Positions 6,780 through 14,874 are shown, counted from the stretch's first letter. The stretch: DNA of 44,222 nucleotides from SIG589 sp964566175 (GCA_964566175.1 CAZMHU010000015.1:1-44222); one strand, 5' to 3'. A program made the numbers and translations. Notes: generated by a model from the sequence alone, not told the origin.

Positions 6780-8162
6780 TTATTTTGAAAGATAATCGTT
6801 TATAGAGTCTGCCGCTTTTTTTCCTGCGCCCATTGCAAGGATAACCGTTGCGGCGCCTGTTACGGCATCGCCTCCGGCGTAAACGCCGTTTTTGGTGGTC
6901 ATAAGGTTGTCATCAACAACAAGGCAACCTCTGCGGTTTGCCTCAAGTCCACTTGTCGTGGTGCGAATAAGCGGATTGGGTGATGTTCCGAGCGCCATAA
7001 TGACACTGTCAACATCAAGCATAAATTCCGAACCCGCAATCTCTTCGGGACGGCATCTGCCGGAAGCATCGGGTTCGCCGAGTTTCATCTCGACACATTC
7101 CATTGCCTTAACAAGTCCGTTTTCATCACCGATAATTCGCTTCGGATTGTTGAGAAGTTTGAACTCTACTCCCTCTTCTATTGCGTGGTGTACCTCTTCT
7201 TTTCGTGCGGGCATTTCGTCCATCGAACGACGATAAACGATATATACGTGCTCTGCGCCCAAACGTTTTGCACAGCGCGCAGCGTCCATAGCAACGTTTC
7301 CGCCGCCGACGATAGCCACTGACTTTGAACGCTTTATCGGCGTATCGTATCCGTCAACATATGCCTTCATAAGGTTAATTCTTGTCAAAAATTCGTTAGC
7401 CGAATAAACGCCGACAAGATTTTCGCCCTCAATGCCCATAAACATCGGCAAACCTGCACCTGATGCTATGTATACCGCTTTATAACCGTCGTTTATAATC
7501 TCATCAACCGACAGTATTTTACCGATAACCATATTGGTTTCAATCTTAACACTGAGTTTTTTAAGTCCCTCAATTTCGTGTGCAACAATCGACTTAGGAA
7601 GTCTGAATTCGGGAATGCCGTAAACCAAAACGCCGCCGGCTGAATGGAACGCCTCAAAAATCGTAACATCGTATCCGAGTTTTGCAAGGTCGCCCGCACA
7701 AGTGAGTCCCGACGGACCGGCACCGATAACGGCAACCTTTATTCCTTTTTTCTCAATTACTTCCTGCTTTTCTTCCTTATTATTTCTGAACCAGTCTGCC
7801 GCGAATCGCTCAAGTCTGCCTATTCCGACGCTCTCACCCTTTATTCCGCGTACACACTTGCCCTCGCACTGCGATTCCTGCGGACAAACTCTTCCGCAAA
7901 CCGCGGGAAGTGCGCTTGTTTCCTTGATTTTGTAATATGCACCCTCAAAATCGCCATTAGCAATCAGTGCGATAAATTCAGGGATTTTAACATTAACGGG
8001 GCAACCCGACATACAGGGGCGATTTTTGCAGTTTAGACAACGCTTTGCCTCTTCTATTGCCATTTCCTCGGTATAACCGGTTGAAACCTCTAAAAAGTTT
8101 TTGTTGCGAACGTTAGGGTCCTGTTCGGGCATAGGAACCTTGTTCATTGCCATATTTGCCAT
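6780..8162 (-). CDS. nfnB: NfnB-type NADPH/ferredoxin oxidoreductase subunit (glutamate synthase small-chain family)
   Basis: 460 residues. ATG at 8162 overlaps the upstream stop as TAATG and has GGGGGA before it; the earlier ATG at 8183 lies inside nfnA and is less likely. The N-terminal part has Cys clusters for two [4Fe-4S] centres: CLNCKNRPCMSGCP and CGRVCPQESQCEGKC. It also has two Rossmann dinucleotide sites: GAGPSGLTCAGDLA (FAD) and GGGNVAMDAARCA (NADPH). The partner is the flavoprotein encoded just upstream. In anaerobes the NfnA-NfnB complex couples NADH and reduced ferredoxin to NADP+ by electron bifurcation. The same subunit is often annotated gltA or sudA, so the reaction is inferred from the gene pair. 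Confidence 0.88.
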   Translation of the reverse strand: MANMAMNKVPMPEQDPNVRNKNFLEVSTGYTEEMAIEEAKRCLNCKNRPCMSGCPVNVKIPEFIALIANGDFEGAYYKIKETSALPAVCGRVCPQESQCEGKCVRGIKGESVGIGRLERFAADWFRNNKEEKQEVIEKKGIKVAVIGAGPSGLTCAGDLAKLGYDVTIFEAFHSAGGVLVYGIPEFRLPKSIVAHEIEGLKKLSVKIETNMVIGKILSVDEIINDGYKAVYIASGAGLPMFMGIEGENLVGVYSANEFLTRINLMKAYVDGYDTPIKRSKSVAIVGGGNVAMDAARCAKRLGAEHVYIVYRRSMDEMPARKEEVHHAIEEGVEFKLLNNPKRIIGDENGLVKAMECVEMKLGEPDASGRCRPEEIAGSEFMLDVDSVIMALGTSPNPLIRTTTSGLEANRRGCLVVDDNLMTTKNGVYAGGDAVTGAATVILAMGAGKKAADSINDYLSK

Positions 8163-8989
8163 TACATTTCCCCCATTCTGCAAGCGTGCGCTTCCTCTTC
8201 CTTATAGAAAGTATTTCGCTTCATAAGTCCATCAAAATCAACCAAATGACCGTCAAAATCAGGGCCGTCAACACAGGCAAACTTAATCTCGCCGCCGACA
8301 TTGACGCGGCAACCGCCGCACATACCCGTTCCGTCAATCATAATAGGATTGAGCGAAACTATTGTCTTAACGCCGAACTCTTTGGTTACAAGCGAAACAA
8401 ACTTCATCATCGGGATAGGTCCTATTGCAATAACCAAATCGTATTCGCCGTTTGAAAGCAAATCACGCAATACATCGGTAACAAAGCCCTTTGTTCCGTA
8501 CGAGCCGTCATCGGTCGTGATATAAAGATTATCGGAAACTGCCTTCATTTCCTCTTCTAGAATAACAATATCCTTGCTTCTGAAACCTGCGATAACATCA
8601 ACCTTAACGCCCATATTATGAAGCGTTTTAGCCTGCGGGAATGCGATTGCACAGCCGACACCGCCACCGACAACAATAGCACGCTTTGGTGTTCCGAATT
8701 CGGTAGGCATACCGAGCGGGCCTGCGACATCGGAAATATAATCGCCCTCACAGAGCGTTGCTAAACGCTTTGTGGTAGCACCGACAGCCTGCACCATTAT
8801 GGTAAGTGTGCCCTTATCGGCATCGAAATCCGCAACTGTCAGGGGAATTCGCTCACCCTTTTCGTCTATTCTTATAATTACAAATTGACCCGCTTTAACC
8901 TTTTTTGCAATCATAGGCGCATCAAGCGTGTATGCGGTTACAACGGCGTTGAGTTGTTTTTTTTCTAATATTTTATACAATGTTATCAC
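8162..8989 (-). CDS. nfnA: NfnA-type flavoprotein (ferredoxin-NADP reductase subunit, PyrK-like)
   Basis: 275 residues. The start is GTG at 8989, sharing GTGA with the metK stop. The N-terminal beta-barrel binds FAD (GQFVIIRIDEKGERIPLT), and the middle is an NAD(P)-binding fold (RAIVVGGGVGCAIAFPQAKTL would be its first strand and loop, around residues 103-123). Near the end, MCGGCRV plus a later Cys (FACVDGPDFDGHLVDF) supply a [2Fe-2S] cluster, as in PyrK, SudB and NfnA. No pyrD is next to it, and NfnB is translationally coupled downstream, so NfnA is preferred over PyrK. Confidence 0.9.
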   Translation of the reverse strand: MITLYKILEKKQLNAVVTAYTLDAPMIAKKVKAGQFVIIRIDEKGERIPLTVADFDADKGTLTIMVQAVGATTKRLATLCEGDYISDVAGPLGMPTEFGTPKRAIVVGGGVGCAIAFPQAKTLHNMGVKVDVIAGFRSKDIVILEEEMKAVSDNLYITTDDGSYGTKGFVTDVLRDLLSNGEYDLVIAIGPIPMMKFVSLVTKEFGVKTIVSLNPIMIDGTGMCGGCRVNVGGEIKFACVDGPDFDGHLVDFDGLMKRNTFYKEEEAHACRMGEM

Positions 8990-10170
8990 TCTTTTACAGC
9001 AGATTTAAGGGCGTCAACCTTATCGGTTTGCTCCCATTTTACGGAAAGGTCTTCTCTTCCCATATGACCATATGCGGCAAGTTTTTTGTAAATAGGATTG
9101 CGAAGTCCGAGTTCACGTATAATTGCCTCGGGGCGAAGGTCAAAGACGCGGTTTACGGCATCGGCAATTTTCTCATCGTCACAAACGCCTGTTGAGAATG
9201 TGTCAACCATTACCGAAACAGGTTTTGCCACACCGATAGCATATGCAAGTTGAACCTCACACTTGCTTGCAAGTCCCGCCGCAACAATATTTTTTGCAAT
9301 ATAGCGTGCGGCATATGTTGCGGAGCGGTCGACCTTTGTGGGGTCTTTACCCGAGAAAGCACCACCGCCGTGGCGTGCATAGCCGCCGTAGGTATCGACA
9401 ATAATCTTTCTTCCGGTGAGACCTGTATCACCCTGCGGTCCACCGACAACGAAACGGCCTGTCGGGTTTATGTATACTTTTGTGTTTTCGTCCATAAGTT
9501 CACTTGGAACGATAGGACGGATAACCTGTTCCAAAACATCGGCACGAAGAGTATCAAGCGAAACATCGGCACTATGCTGTGAGGAAACGACAACAGCCTC
9601 AACGCGGGCGGGGTTGCCGTCAACATACTCAACCGTTACCTGTGTTTTTCCGTCGGGACGCAGATATGACAATGTGCCGTCTTTGCGAACTTGTGACAGG
9701 CGCATTGCCATTTTATGTGCGAGCGAAATCGGAAGCGGCATAAGTTCCGCCGTTTCGTCACAGGCATAGCCGAACATAATACCCTGGTCGCCTGCGCCGT
9801 GAAGATTCAGTTCGTCCTCATCTCCATTTTTAATCTCAAGCGATTTATCAACGCCGAGAGCAATATCGGACGACTGTTTATCGATAGAAGTCATAACCGC
9901 ACAGGTATTGCCGTTAAATCCGGCATCGGGGTTATCATAACCGATTTCATTAACAACATCGCGTACGATTTGCGGAATGTCAACATAACAGGACGTGGTA
10001 ATCTCACCCATAACATTGACAACGCCGGTAGTGCAAAAGGTTTCACACGCAACACGCGCGTCTTTATCCTTTTCGATTATTGCATCGAGAATGGCATCTG
10101 AAATTTGGTCACACACCTTGTCGGGATGACCCTCGGTTACCGATTCCGACGTGAATAAAAACCTACTCAT
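8986..10170 (-). CDS. metK: S-adenosylmethionine synthetase
   Basis: 394 residues. ATG at 10170 has GGAGGATTTTTT before it; the longer reading frame to 10242 runs into the riboswitch terminator and is rejected. The enzyme makes SAM from methionine and ATP. Signature motifs are GHPDKVCDQISDAILD, GAGDQGIMFGYA and GGGAFSGKDPTKVDRS, and the length is usual. It is first gene of an operon with nfnA and nfnB and is controlled by an S-box riboswitch. Confidence 0.98.
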   Translation of the reverse strand: MSRFLFTSESVTEGHPDKVCDQISDAILDAIIEKDKDARVACETFCTTGVVNVMGEITTSCYVDIPQIVRDVVNEIGYDNPDAGFNGNTCAVMTSIDKQSSDIALGVDKSLEIKNGDEDELNLHGAGDQGIMFGYACDETAELMPLPISLAHKMAMRLSQVRKDGTLSYLRPDGKTQVTVEYVDGNPARVEAVVVSSQHSADVSLDTLRADVLEQVIRPIVPSELMDENTKVYINPTGRFVVGGPQGDTGLTGRKIIVDTYGGYARHGGGAFSGKDPTKVDRSATYAARYIAKNIVAAGLASKCEVQLAYAIGVAKPVSVMVDTFSTGVCDDEKIADAVNRVFDLRPEAIIRELGLRNPIYKKLAAYGHMGREDLSVKWEQTDKVDALKSAVKE

Positions 10171-10181
10171 AAAAAATCCTC

Positions 10182-10213
10182 CAAAAAAACAAACCCGCCT
10201 AAAACGAGGCGGG
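10182..10213 (-). terminator. Expression-platform terminator of the SAM riboswitch
   Basis: CCCGCCT / AGGCGGG, 7-bp stem with a 6-base loop, then TTTGTTTTTTT on the minus strand. It ends 12 bases before the metK start. SAM binding is expected to favour this terminator. Confidence 0.9.
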
Positions 10214-10305
10214 AAAATTACCTCATCTTCAGGATTTAGCACCTTGCTTTCACAGGTTGCCGGACATCACGGGGCCTGTCCCTCCGCCACTCTTGATAAG
10301 GAAAT
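10214..10305 (-). ncRNA. SAM-I (S-box) riboswitch aptamer
   Basis: On the minus strand the conserved S-box strings occur in order: CTTATCAAGAG, GGCGGAGGGA, GGCCC, GATGTCCGGCAACC, then AAGGTGCTAAATCC and the closing GATGAGG of P1. This is the S-box leader found before methionine and SAM genes in Firmicutes. It controls metK and, through overlapping genes, nfnA and nfnB. Confidence 0.95.
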
Positions 10306-10354
10306 ATAAAATTTTAAAACCAAGTTAAACAAAGCATTAAATTTTAATAGAGTA

Positions 10355-10383
10355 ATTATACCCGCATTACATCGGTTTGTCAA
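10355..10383 (-). promoter_or_regulatory. Promoter of the metK-nfnAB operon
   Basis: TTGACA (10378-10383), 17 bp, TATAAT (10355-10360) on the minus strand: a full consensus sigma-A promoter 50 bases upstream of the S-box aptamer. Confidence 0.9.
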
Positions 10384-10396
10384 TACCCAAGATGTA

Positions 10397-11059
10397 CTAA
10401 AACAGTTCAAATGCGCCGTTCATATACAGTATTATAAACAGAACCGCAACGATTATTACGATAACGGATACCGCGGCTATGATCACAGTCTTCATATTGA
10501 ATGTGTGCCTATTCTCACCCGAGAGCACGCCCATTCTCCGCAATGCCGAGGTAACGGGTTTGTATATCAACATTGTGGAAGATGCGTTTATTATTGCCTT
10601 GCAAAAGTTAAAAGGCAATAGGAGCGTTGGAATGAGTTTTATTACATCACCGCGCTCAACACCCATATAAAACGGAGTTATAAAGATATTGGCAATCATC
10701 ATAATACCCGTAACGGCAAAGACCGAAAAAACAACGCCGAGCACAGCGCCTGAAAAGGTTCGCTTGTATTTATAAACCGTTCCGCAAACAATCGCAAAGG
10801 TGCAACTTGAAAGTGCGTTCATGATAAGCCCGTAAACGCCGGTATCGCTGACCGACAAAAACTCCAGCACGGCAACCGTGAGTGCACTCGCAATACCGTA
10901 TATCGGGCCGTAGAGCAGTGCCGAAACCGAAATTATCGCATCCTTTAAATCAAAGGTCAGAAAAGACACCTTAAACCTAAATAAAAATGTCATCAAAAAC
11001 GCCATTGCACACAGCATTGCACTGACCGAAAGTTTTTTCAAATCTGTTTTGCCTGCCAT
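10397..11059 (-). CDS. ribU: Riboflavin ECF transporter, substrate-binding S component
   Basis: 220 residues from ATG at 11059 behind AGGGGGATC. S components of energy-coupling-factor transporters bind the vitamin in the membrane and dock on a shared ATPase module, which is not encoded here. Six hydrophobic segments are visible, starting with LSVSAMLCAMAFLMTFLF, followed by the typical LTFDLKDAIISVSALLYGP loop. An FMN riboswitch directly upstream supports riboflavin as substrate. A C-terminal hydrophobic anchor (about residues 193-214) follows the core. Confidence 0.93.
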   Translation of the reverse strand: MAGKTDLKKLSVSAMLCAMAFLMTFLFRFKVSFLTFDLKDAIISVSALLYGPIYGIASALTVAVLEFLSVSDTGVYGLIMNALSSCTFAIVCGTVYKYKRTFSGAVLGVVFSVFAVTGIMMIANIFITPFYMGVERGDVIKLIPTLLLPFNFCKAIINASSTMLIYKPVTSALRRMGVLSGENRHTFNMKTVIIAAVSVIVIIVAVLFIILYMNGAFELF

Positions 11060-11071
11060 AAAAGATCCCCC

Positions 11072-11103
11072 TAAAAAGCAAGAAAACCCGCAACTTCTGC
11101 GGG
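11072..11103 (-). terminator. Expression-platform terminator of the FMN riboswitch
   Basis: CCCGCA / TGCGGG stem with a 5-base loop (11087-11103), then TTTTCTTGCTTTTT on the minus strand, directly before the ribU ribosome-binding site. Confidence 0.75.
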
Positions 11104-11118
11104 CAAAAAGACACATTT

Positions 11119-11234
11119 CTTTCTTCTTTCATCCGGACTGTACCGTCGGCTTCGGAATTACACCAAATCAACCGCACAAAGCGGCTCGCGGGCTTTAACC
11201 GCCGGTGAGGAATTACACCTCGCCCTGAAGATAA
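11119..11234 (-). ncRNA. FMN riboswitch (RFN element)
   Basis: On the minus strand, TTATCTTCAGGGCGAGGTG, then AATTCCTCACCGGCGGT, AGCCCGCGAGC, TTTGGTGTAATTCCGAAGCC, GACGGTACAGTCCGGATG and AAGAAG follow in the fixed RFN order. It is expected to shut off ribU when FMN is plentiful. Confidence 0.96.
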
Positions 11235-11238
11235 ATTT

Positions 11239-11266
11239 ATTGTATCACAAAAAACGGGTTTGTCAA
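11239..11266 (-). promoter_or_regulatory. Promoter of ribU
   Basis: TTGACA (11261-11266), 16 bp, TACAAT (11239-11244) on the minus strand. The -35 box overlaps the last codons of the DUF1294 gene. Confidence 0.75.
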
Positions 11267-11529
11267 CCGAATTTGTAAAGTAAAAACAGTAAAATCACCT
11301 GTAAAACAAAAATAGCCGGTATACCGAGCATAAATTTTTTATGAAGAGTTTTGTGCCGTATAAACTTCATCGCAACATACATCGCAACCGAACCGCCAAA
11401 TGCGGCAAGCAGTAAAAGCGTTCGCTCACGTATTCGGCGAATACCGTGCATTGCAGCACCCTTATCATATACCGTTACCGCAATTGAAACAAAACTTATT
11501 ATCAAAAAATATATTCCAACATATTTCAT
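11263..11529 (-). CDS. DUF1294 family membrane protein
   Basis: 88 residues from ATG at 11529; the upstream in-frame ATG has no ribosome-binding site. Family marks are YDKGAAMHGIRRIRERTLLL, GGSVAMYVAMKFIRHKT and KKFMLGIP, set between three or four hydrophobic segments. The function of DUF1294 is unknown. It stands alone, divergent from the glycosidase-like lipoprotein at 11604. Confidence 0.88.
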   Translation of the reverse strand: MKYVGIYFLIISFVSIAVTVYDKGAAMHGIRRIRERTLLLLAAFGGSVAMYVAMKFIRHKTLHKKFMLGIPAIFVLQVILLFLLYKFG

Positions 11530-11603
11530 ATTAACACCGTATATAATATAATACCTAAAGAATAACACACTTGCTCAATTTTTTCAATAAAACAGAGGTA
11601 AAA

Positions 11604-12791
11604 ATGAAAAAAGCCGTGATTTTTGCAGTTGCGGCGGTCTTGATTTTTCTTGCCGCCTGCACTCCGTCCGAAAAGTATCAAAACAAAGAAAAAACGTCCA
11701 ATGAAGAAATAAAGGCGGTATGGATATCGGTATACGAATACTGTTTTTCGGAACTGAACGCCGACCTTGTTTCGCAAAAAATCGATACTATGTTCGATAA
11801 CATATCGGCACTCGGCCTTAATACGGTTTTTGTTCATATGCGTGCCAATGCCGACGCTCTTTATAAATCGGATTATTTCCCTTGGTCGGAATATTGCACG
11901 GGAACGCAAGGCGCTGTGCCGGAATACGACCCGCTCGCCTTGATGACAGCGGCGGCACACAGCAGAGGTCTTAAAATTCACGCTTGGATTAACCCCTACC
12001 GTATAAGTAATTCGAGCGGCGATATAAACACCTTGTGCGATACGCATATCGCAAAGCAGTGGACTGCGGACGAAAACACCGCCGACCGAGTTGTCTCCTA
12101 CGGTGAAAAACTGTATTTTAATCCCGCATCTCCCGAAGTCAGAACACTGATTTTAAACGGTGTCAGAGAAATTGTCGATAATTATGATATTGACGGAATA
12201 CACTTTGACGATTACTTTTATCCCACTGCCGACGAAAGTTTTGACAGTGCGAGTTATGCCGCATATGCAAACACATCGAGCAGTCCGCTTTCGCTGTCCG
12301 AATGGCGAAAAGCCAATATAAGCACGCTTGTTTCGGCAGTAAAAGGTATAACAGAGCGGGCAGACGTACTGTTTGGGATTAGTCCGAGTGCACACATTGA
12401 CGGCGAATACACTGAAAAAAACGGCTATGCTGATATTGAAGCCTGGCTTTCCGACAATGGTTTTGTCGATTACATAGTTCCCCAGATTTATTGGGGTTTT
12501 GAATATCCCGACAGCAATTATCGGTTTAATAATATGGTGAAAAAGTGGGTATCGCTCAAACGAAACGACGGCGCGAAACTTATTATCGGACTTGCGGCAT
12601 ACAAGGCGGGAACGGAAGACAATTCCGACGAATGGCAAAAAAACAGTGATATTTTGAAACGTCAGATAACAAATCTCCGTCAAGCGGAGTGTGACGGATT
12701 TTCGCTGTTTTCCTATTCGTATTTGTTTTCTTCAAATTCAGCCAACACCGCCGAGCGTGACAATTTGAGAGATATACTGAAACACAGGTGA
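11604..12791 (+). CDS. GHL10-type (DUF187) family-10-like glycosidase lipoprotein
   Basis: 395 residues from ATG at 11604, 5 bases after AGAGG. The signal peptide ends in the lipobox FLAAC, so it is anchored outside the membrane. The body follows the GHL10 pattern: EIKAVWIS at the start, LGLNTVFVHMRANADALYKS, GLKIHAWINPYRIS, LYFNPASPEVRTLILNGVRE, YDIDGIHFDDYFYPT and VDYIVPQIYWGFEYP. Relatives such as B. subtilis YngK are thought to act on cell-envelope or other polysaccharides, but their substrates are mostly unknown. It is monocistronic, with a strong terminator just after the stop. Confidence 0.9.
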   Translation: MKKAVIFAVAAVLIFLAACTPSEKYQNKEKTSNEEIKAVWISVYEYCFSELNADLVSQKIDTMFDNISALGLNTVFVHMRANADALYKSDYFPWSEYCTGTQGAVPEYDPLALMTAAAHSRGLKIHAWINPYRISNSSGDINTLCDTHIAKQWTADENTADRVVSYGEKLYFNPASPEVRTLILNGVREIVDNYDIDGIHFDDYFYPTADESFDSASYAAYANTSSSPLSLSEWRKANISTLVSAVKGITERADVLFGISPSAHIDGEYTEKNGYADIEAWLSDNGFVDYIVPQIYWGFEYPDSNYRFNNMVKKWVSLKRNDGAKLIIGLAAYKAGTEDNSDEWQKNSDILKRQITNLRQAECDGFSLFSYSYLFSSNSANTAERDNLRDILKHR

Positions 12792-12818
12792 GGAAAACCC
12801 TCACCTGTGTTCTTTTTT
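12782..12818 (+). terminator. Terminator of the GHL10 gene
   Basis: An 11-bp stem, ACACAGGTGAG / CTCACCTGTGT, followed by TCTTTTTT on the plus strand. The stem includes the end of the coding region, and its mirror side abuts the serpin stop, so it may act for both converging genes. Confidence 0.85.
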
Positions 12819-14262
12819 ACGGATTATTCACAACGCCTGCAAACATCGGCATACCGGTAAGACCGGTTACAACATATACAAACGGCCTGTCAAGAACAAA
12901 ATCAATCACATCCGGTGCAATACTCGTTCCTGCTTCTTTAAAAACTGTAAAAGCCGCCGCCTCGCAACCGCCCTCGTCGATTTTCACTCTGCACGCGTGC
13001 TCGACATCGCTCACAAAGAGTGACTCATCGGTCGTAACGCGAGAAAAATCGGCACGTGACACATCAAACACATCGACAACGCCCAAATTGCAAAGAGCAT
13101 TTTTCAAATTGATTTTCGACGTAACATCAAACCTCGGAACAGAGAGTTTTACCGTCATTTCCTTTTTGTCCTTAAAATTATCGAAATCGAGTACAGCGTC
13201 AAGCAGTTCACCGCTTTTTATAACATCGTCGGTCGTTTTTCCTTTATTCGGTAGGAAAAACCACATATTTCCGCTGTTTTCAAAGGACTTTCGTACAGCA
13301 ATAAAATCACTGCCGAAAAACACCGTTCCGACGTCCGAGCCCTTCATAAAATCACAGGTTTTGTCCCCTCTCTGTGTGTGGAAAACCCGTTCTTTTGTGT
13401 TTTCTTTCTGAAACGTTTTGTCCCATTTCGCTTTGAAATATACCGTGCTGACAAGCGCCAAAACAGTATCGGTCAGCGACAAATCATCTGCCTGTTCCTT
13501 TAGGAGTCCGCCGGTTTGCTCGTTGACCCACGTCTGCAAACGCTTTGAAAAAGCACTGTCCGACGGATCGCCCGAAAAACTTGAAGCATAGTATTTGTCT
13601 TTTAAGATATTTAGCGTTTCGGCATTGTAATTCACGGAATTGTTAAGCCAAAGCGAGTTAGCCAAAATGCTTTTAACAGTTCCGTCATCGCAGTAGTTTG
13701 CGTTCCAAGCCGCACCGACAACCTCTCTGAGTTCAGAAAGATTTTCAACCCCCAAAAGGGTTAGTATCTGTTTTTGCGTGTTGCCGCCTGAAGTCTCCGC
13801 AAGCATAGCAAGAGCAATATATATATTAAGCGGCGAATATGAAACGTTAACTTCCCTCGCCTCAAGCAAAAATTCGTTAAGCGTTTTTTCGTAAAAAGCG
13901 CGCAGAGCTTCGGGTTTTTCGATTTTAATGTTGCGCCGCTCCCGAAGGCCATCAAACCATTCTTCATACGCCGCATCCGTTTCGTCGTCGAAATCTTTCG
14001 GATATTGTGCCATTTTCGGATATTCCGCCTCGATAGCCTTTACGGTGCCAAACGGATTTATGCTGTCTGTCGAAGAAAAAGTCGGACTGTTCAAAAAACT
14101 CGGTGCCGATAAAGCAACACCTATTATCAACGTGACACAGGCGGCAACGGCGCAAATTTTTATAACCGTACCGTTTTTACGCTTTTTTCGTTTCTTGTCG
14201 GTTTTGATAATAATAGAATCGTCAATTCTTCCCATTGCATCGCTGAAATCGTCTATGTTCAT
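12817..14262 (-). CDS. Membrane-anchored serpin with an anti-sigma-factor-like N-terminus
   Basis: 481 residues. ATG at 14262 overlaps the sigma factor stop as ATGA. Residues 1-31 are cytoplasmic and basic (FSDAMGRIDDSII, then KKRKKRK). Residues about 33-52 are one membrane segment, containing VAACVTLIIG. This IDD..I...AAC layout is what many clostridial anti-sigma partners of such sigma factors start with. From about residue 110 the protein is a complete serpin: VSYSPLNIYIALAMLAETSG, LALVSTVYFKAKWDKTF, hinge EGGCEAAAFT and the closing RPFVYVV...FAGVVNNP. The hinge has small residues, as in inhibitory serpins, although P14 is Cys and P9 is Phe. Counting from Glu430 as P17 puts the scissile bond near Thr446-Ser447. 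Serpins trap proteases irreversibly. Its role as an anti-sigma sensor is inference from the fusion and the operon. Confidence 0.9.
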   Translation of the reverse strand: MNIDDFSDAMGRIDDSIIIKTDKKRKKRKNGTVIKICAVAACVTLIIGVALSAPSFLNSPTFSSTDSINPFGTVKAIEAEYPKMAQYPKDFDDETDAAYEEWFDGLRERRNIKIEKPEALRAFYEKTLNEFLLEAREVNVSYSPLNIYIALAMLAETSGGNTQKQILTLLGVENLSELREVVGAAWNANYCDDGTVKSILANSLWLNNSVNYNAETLNILKDKYYASSFSGDPSDSAFSKRLQTWVNEQTGGLLKEQADDLSLTDTVLALVSTVYFKAKWDKTFQKENTKERVFHTQRGDKTCDFMKGSDVGTVFFGSDFIAVRKSFENSGNMWFFLPNKGKTTDDVIKSGELLDAVLDFDNFKDKKEMTVKLSVPRFDVTSKINLKNALCNLGVVDVFDVSRADFSRVTTDESLFVSDVEHACRVKIDEGGCEAAAFTVFKEAGTSIAPDVIDFVLDRPFVYVVTGLTGMPMFAGVVNNP

Positions 14263-14819
14263 AAATCAAAGCCCTCCTTTAACAAATATTCACGCAATTC
14301 TTTTCTCGTCCTAAACAGAAGACTTTTAATTTTCGGCACGCTCATACCGCTGTAAAGCGAGATATCCTCGAGCGAATCCGAAAAATAATATCTGCATACA
14401 AAGGCGGTTCTCACCACAGATGACGTGCCTTTCAAGAAAGTGCTTATTGCCGCCGCCAAGGCATCAACTTCGGCTTTACCGACGGTTATATCGTTTCCGC
14501 CGATAATCTCATCAAGTTCGTCAAGCGAAATGGCATACTGCGATGCCGCACGCTTGTCGGCGTTCTTCTTTCTGAAAACATCAACCGAAAGTCGGCGGGT
14601 GATTTTTCCGAGATATGTCGAGAGCACGCTCGGTCGGTTTTGCGGCATACTGTTCCACGCCTTCAAATATGTATCGTTGACACATTCGTCGCTGTCGGCA
14701 GGGTCTTGCAGGATATTAAAAGCAATTTTGAGCAGATATCTTCCGTACTTTTCTTCTGTCAGTTTTATTGCCTGTTCGTCCCTTTGCCAATATCTCTCAA
14801 CAATTTTACTGTCTTCCAT
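14259..14819 (-). CDS. ECF-type RNA polymerase sigma factor
   Basis: 186 residues from ATG at 14819, with GAGGGGGG about 5 bases upstream. Region 2 reads EEKYGRYLLKIAFNILQD followed by DECVNDTYLKAWNSMP. STYLGKITRRLSVDVFRKK recognises the -10. Region 4 is a helix-turn-helix (LEDISLYSGMSVPKIKSLLF). This is the large clostridial group of extracytoplasmic-function-like sigma factors, whose downstream partner is a single-span membrane protein with a variable outer domain. Here that partner is the serpin. An ECF-type promoter upstream suggests autoregulation. Confidence 0.93.
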   Translation of the reverse strand: MEDSKIVERYWQRDEQAIKLTEEKYGRYLLKIAFNILQDPADSDECVNDTYLKAWNSMPQNRPSVLSTYLGKITRRLSVDVFRKKNADKRAASQYAISLDELDEIIGGNDITVGKAEVDALAAAISTFLKGTSSVVRTAFVCRYYFSDSLEDISLYSGMSVPKIKSLLFRTRKELREYLLKEGFDL

Positions 14820-14842
14820 TTTTATCCCCCCTCACCCTTATA

Positions 14843-14868
14843 CACGCAAAAATCGGGTAAAAGTTGCA
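14843..14868 (-). promoter_or_regulatory. Likely ECF-type, autoregulated promoter of the sigma-serpin operon
   Basis: TGCAAC (14863-14868), 16 bp, CGTG followed by TATAA (14843-14846 onward) on the minus strand. This AAC-N16-CGT layout is typical of ECF sigma promoters and differs from the TTGACA/TATAAT promoters elsewhere in the window. It sits in the short gap after uvrC. Confidence 0.6.
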
Positions 14869-14874
14869 AAAAAA

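Noticed and set aside
8162..8989. PyrK (dihydroorotate dehydrogenase electron-transfer subunit)
   Set aside because: The fold is the same, but pyrD is not adjacent and the partner is the NfnB-type subunit, so NfnA is preferred.
10171..10242. N-terminal extension of MetK (24 codons)
   Set aside because: It runs through the riboswitch terminator and lacks a ribosome-binding site; MSRFLFTSESVTEGHPDK is the normal start.
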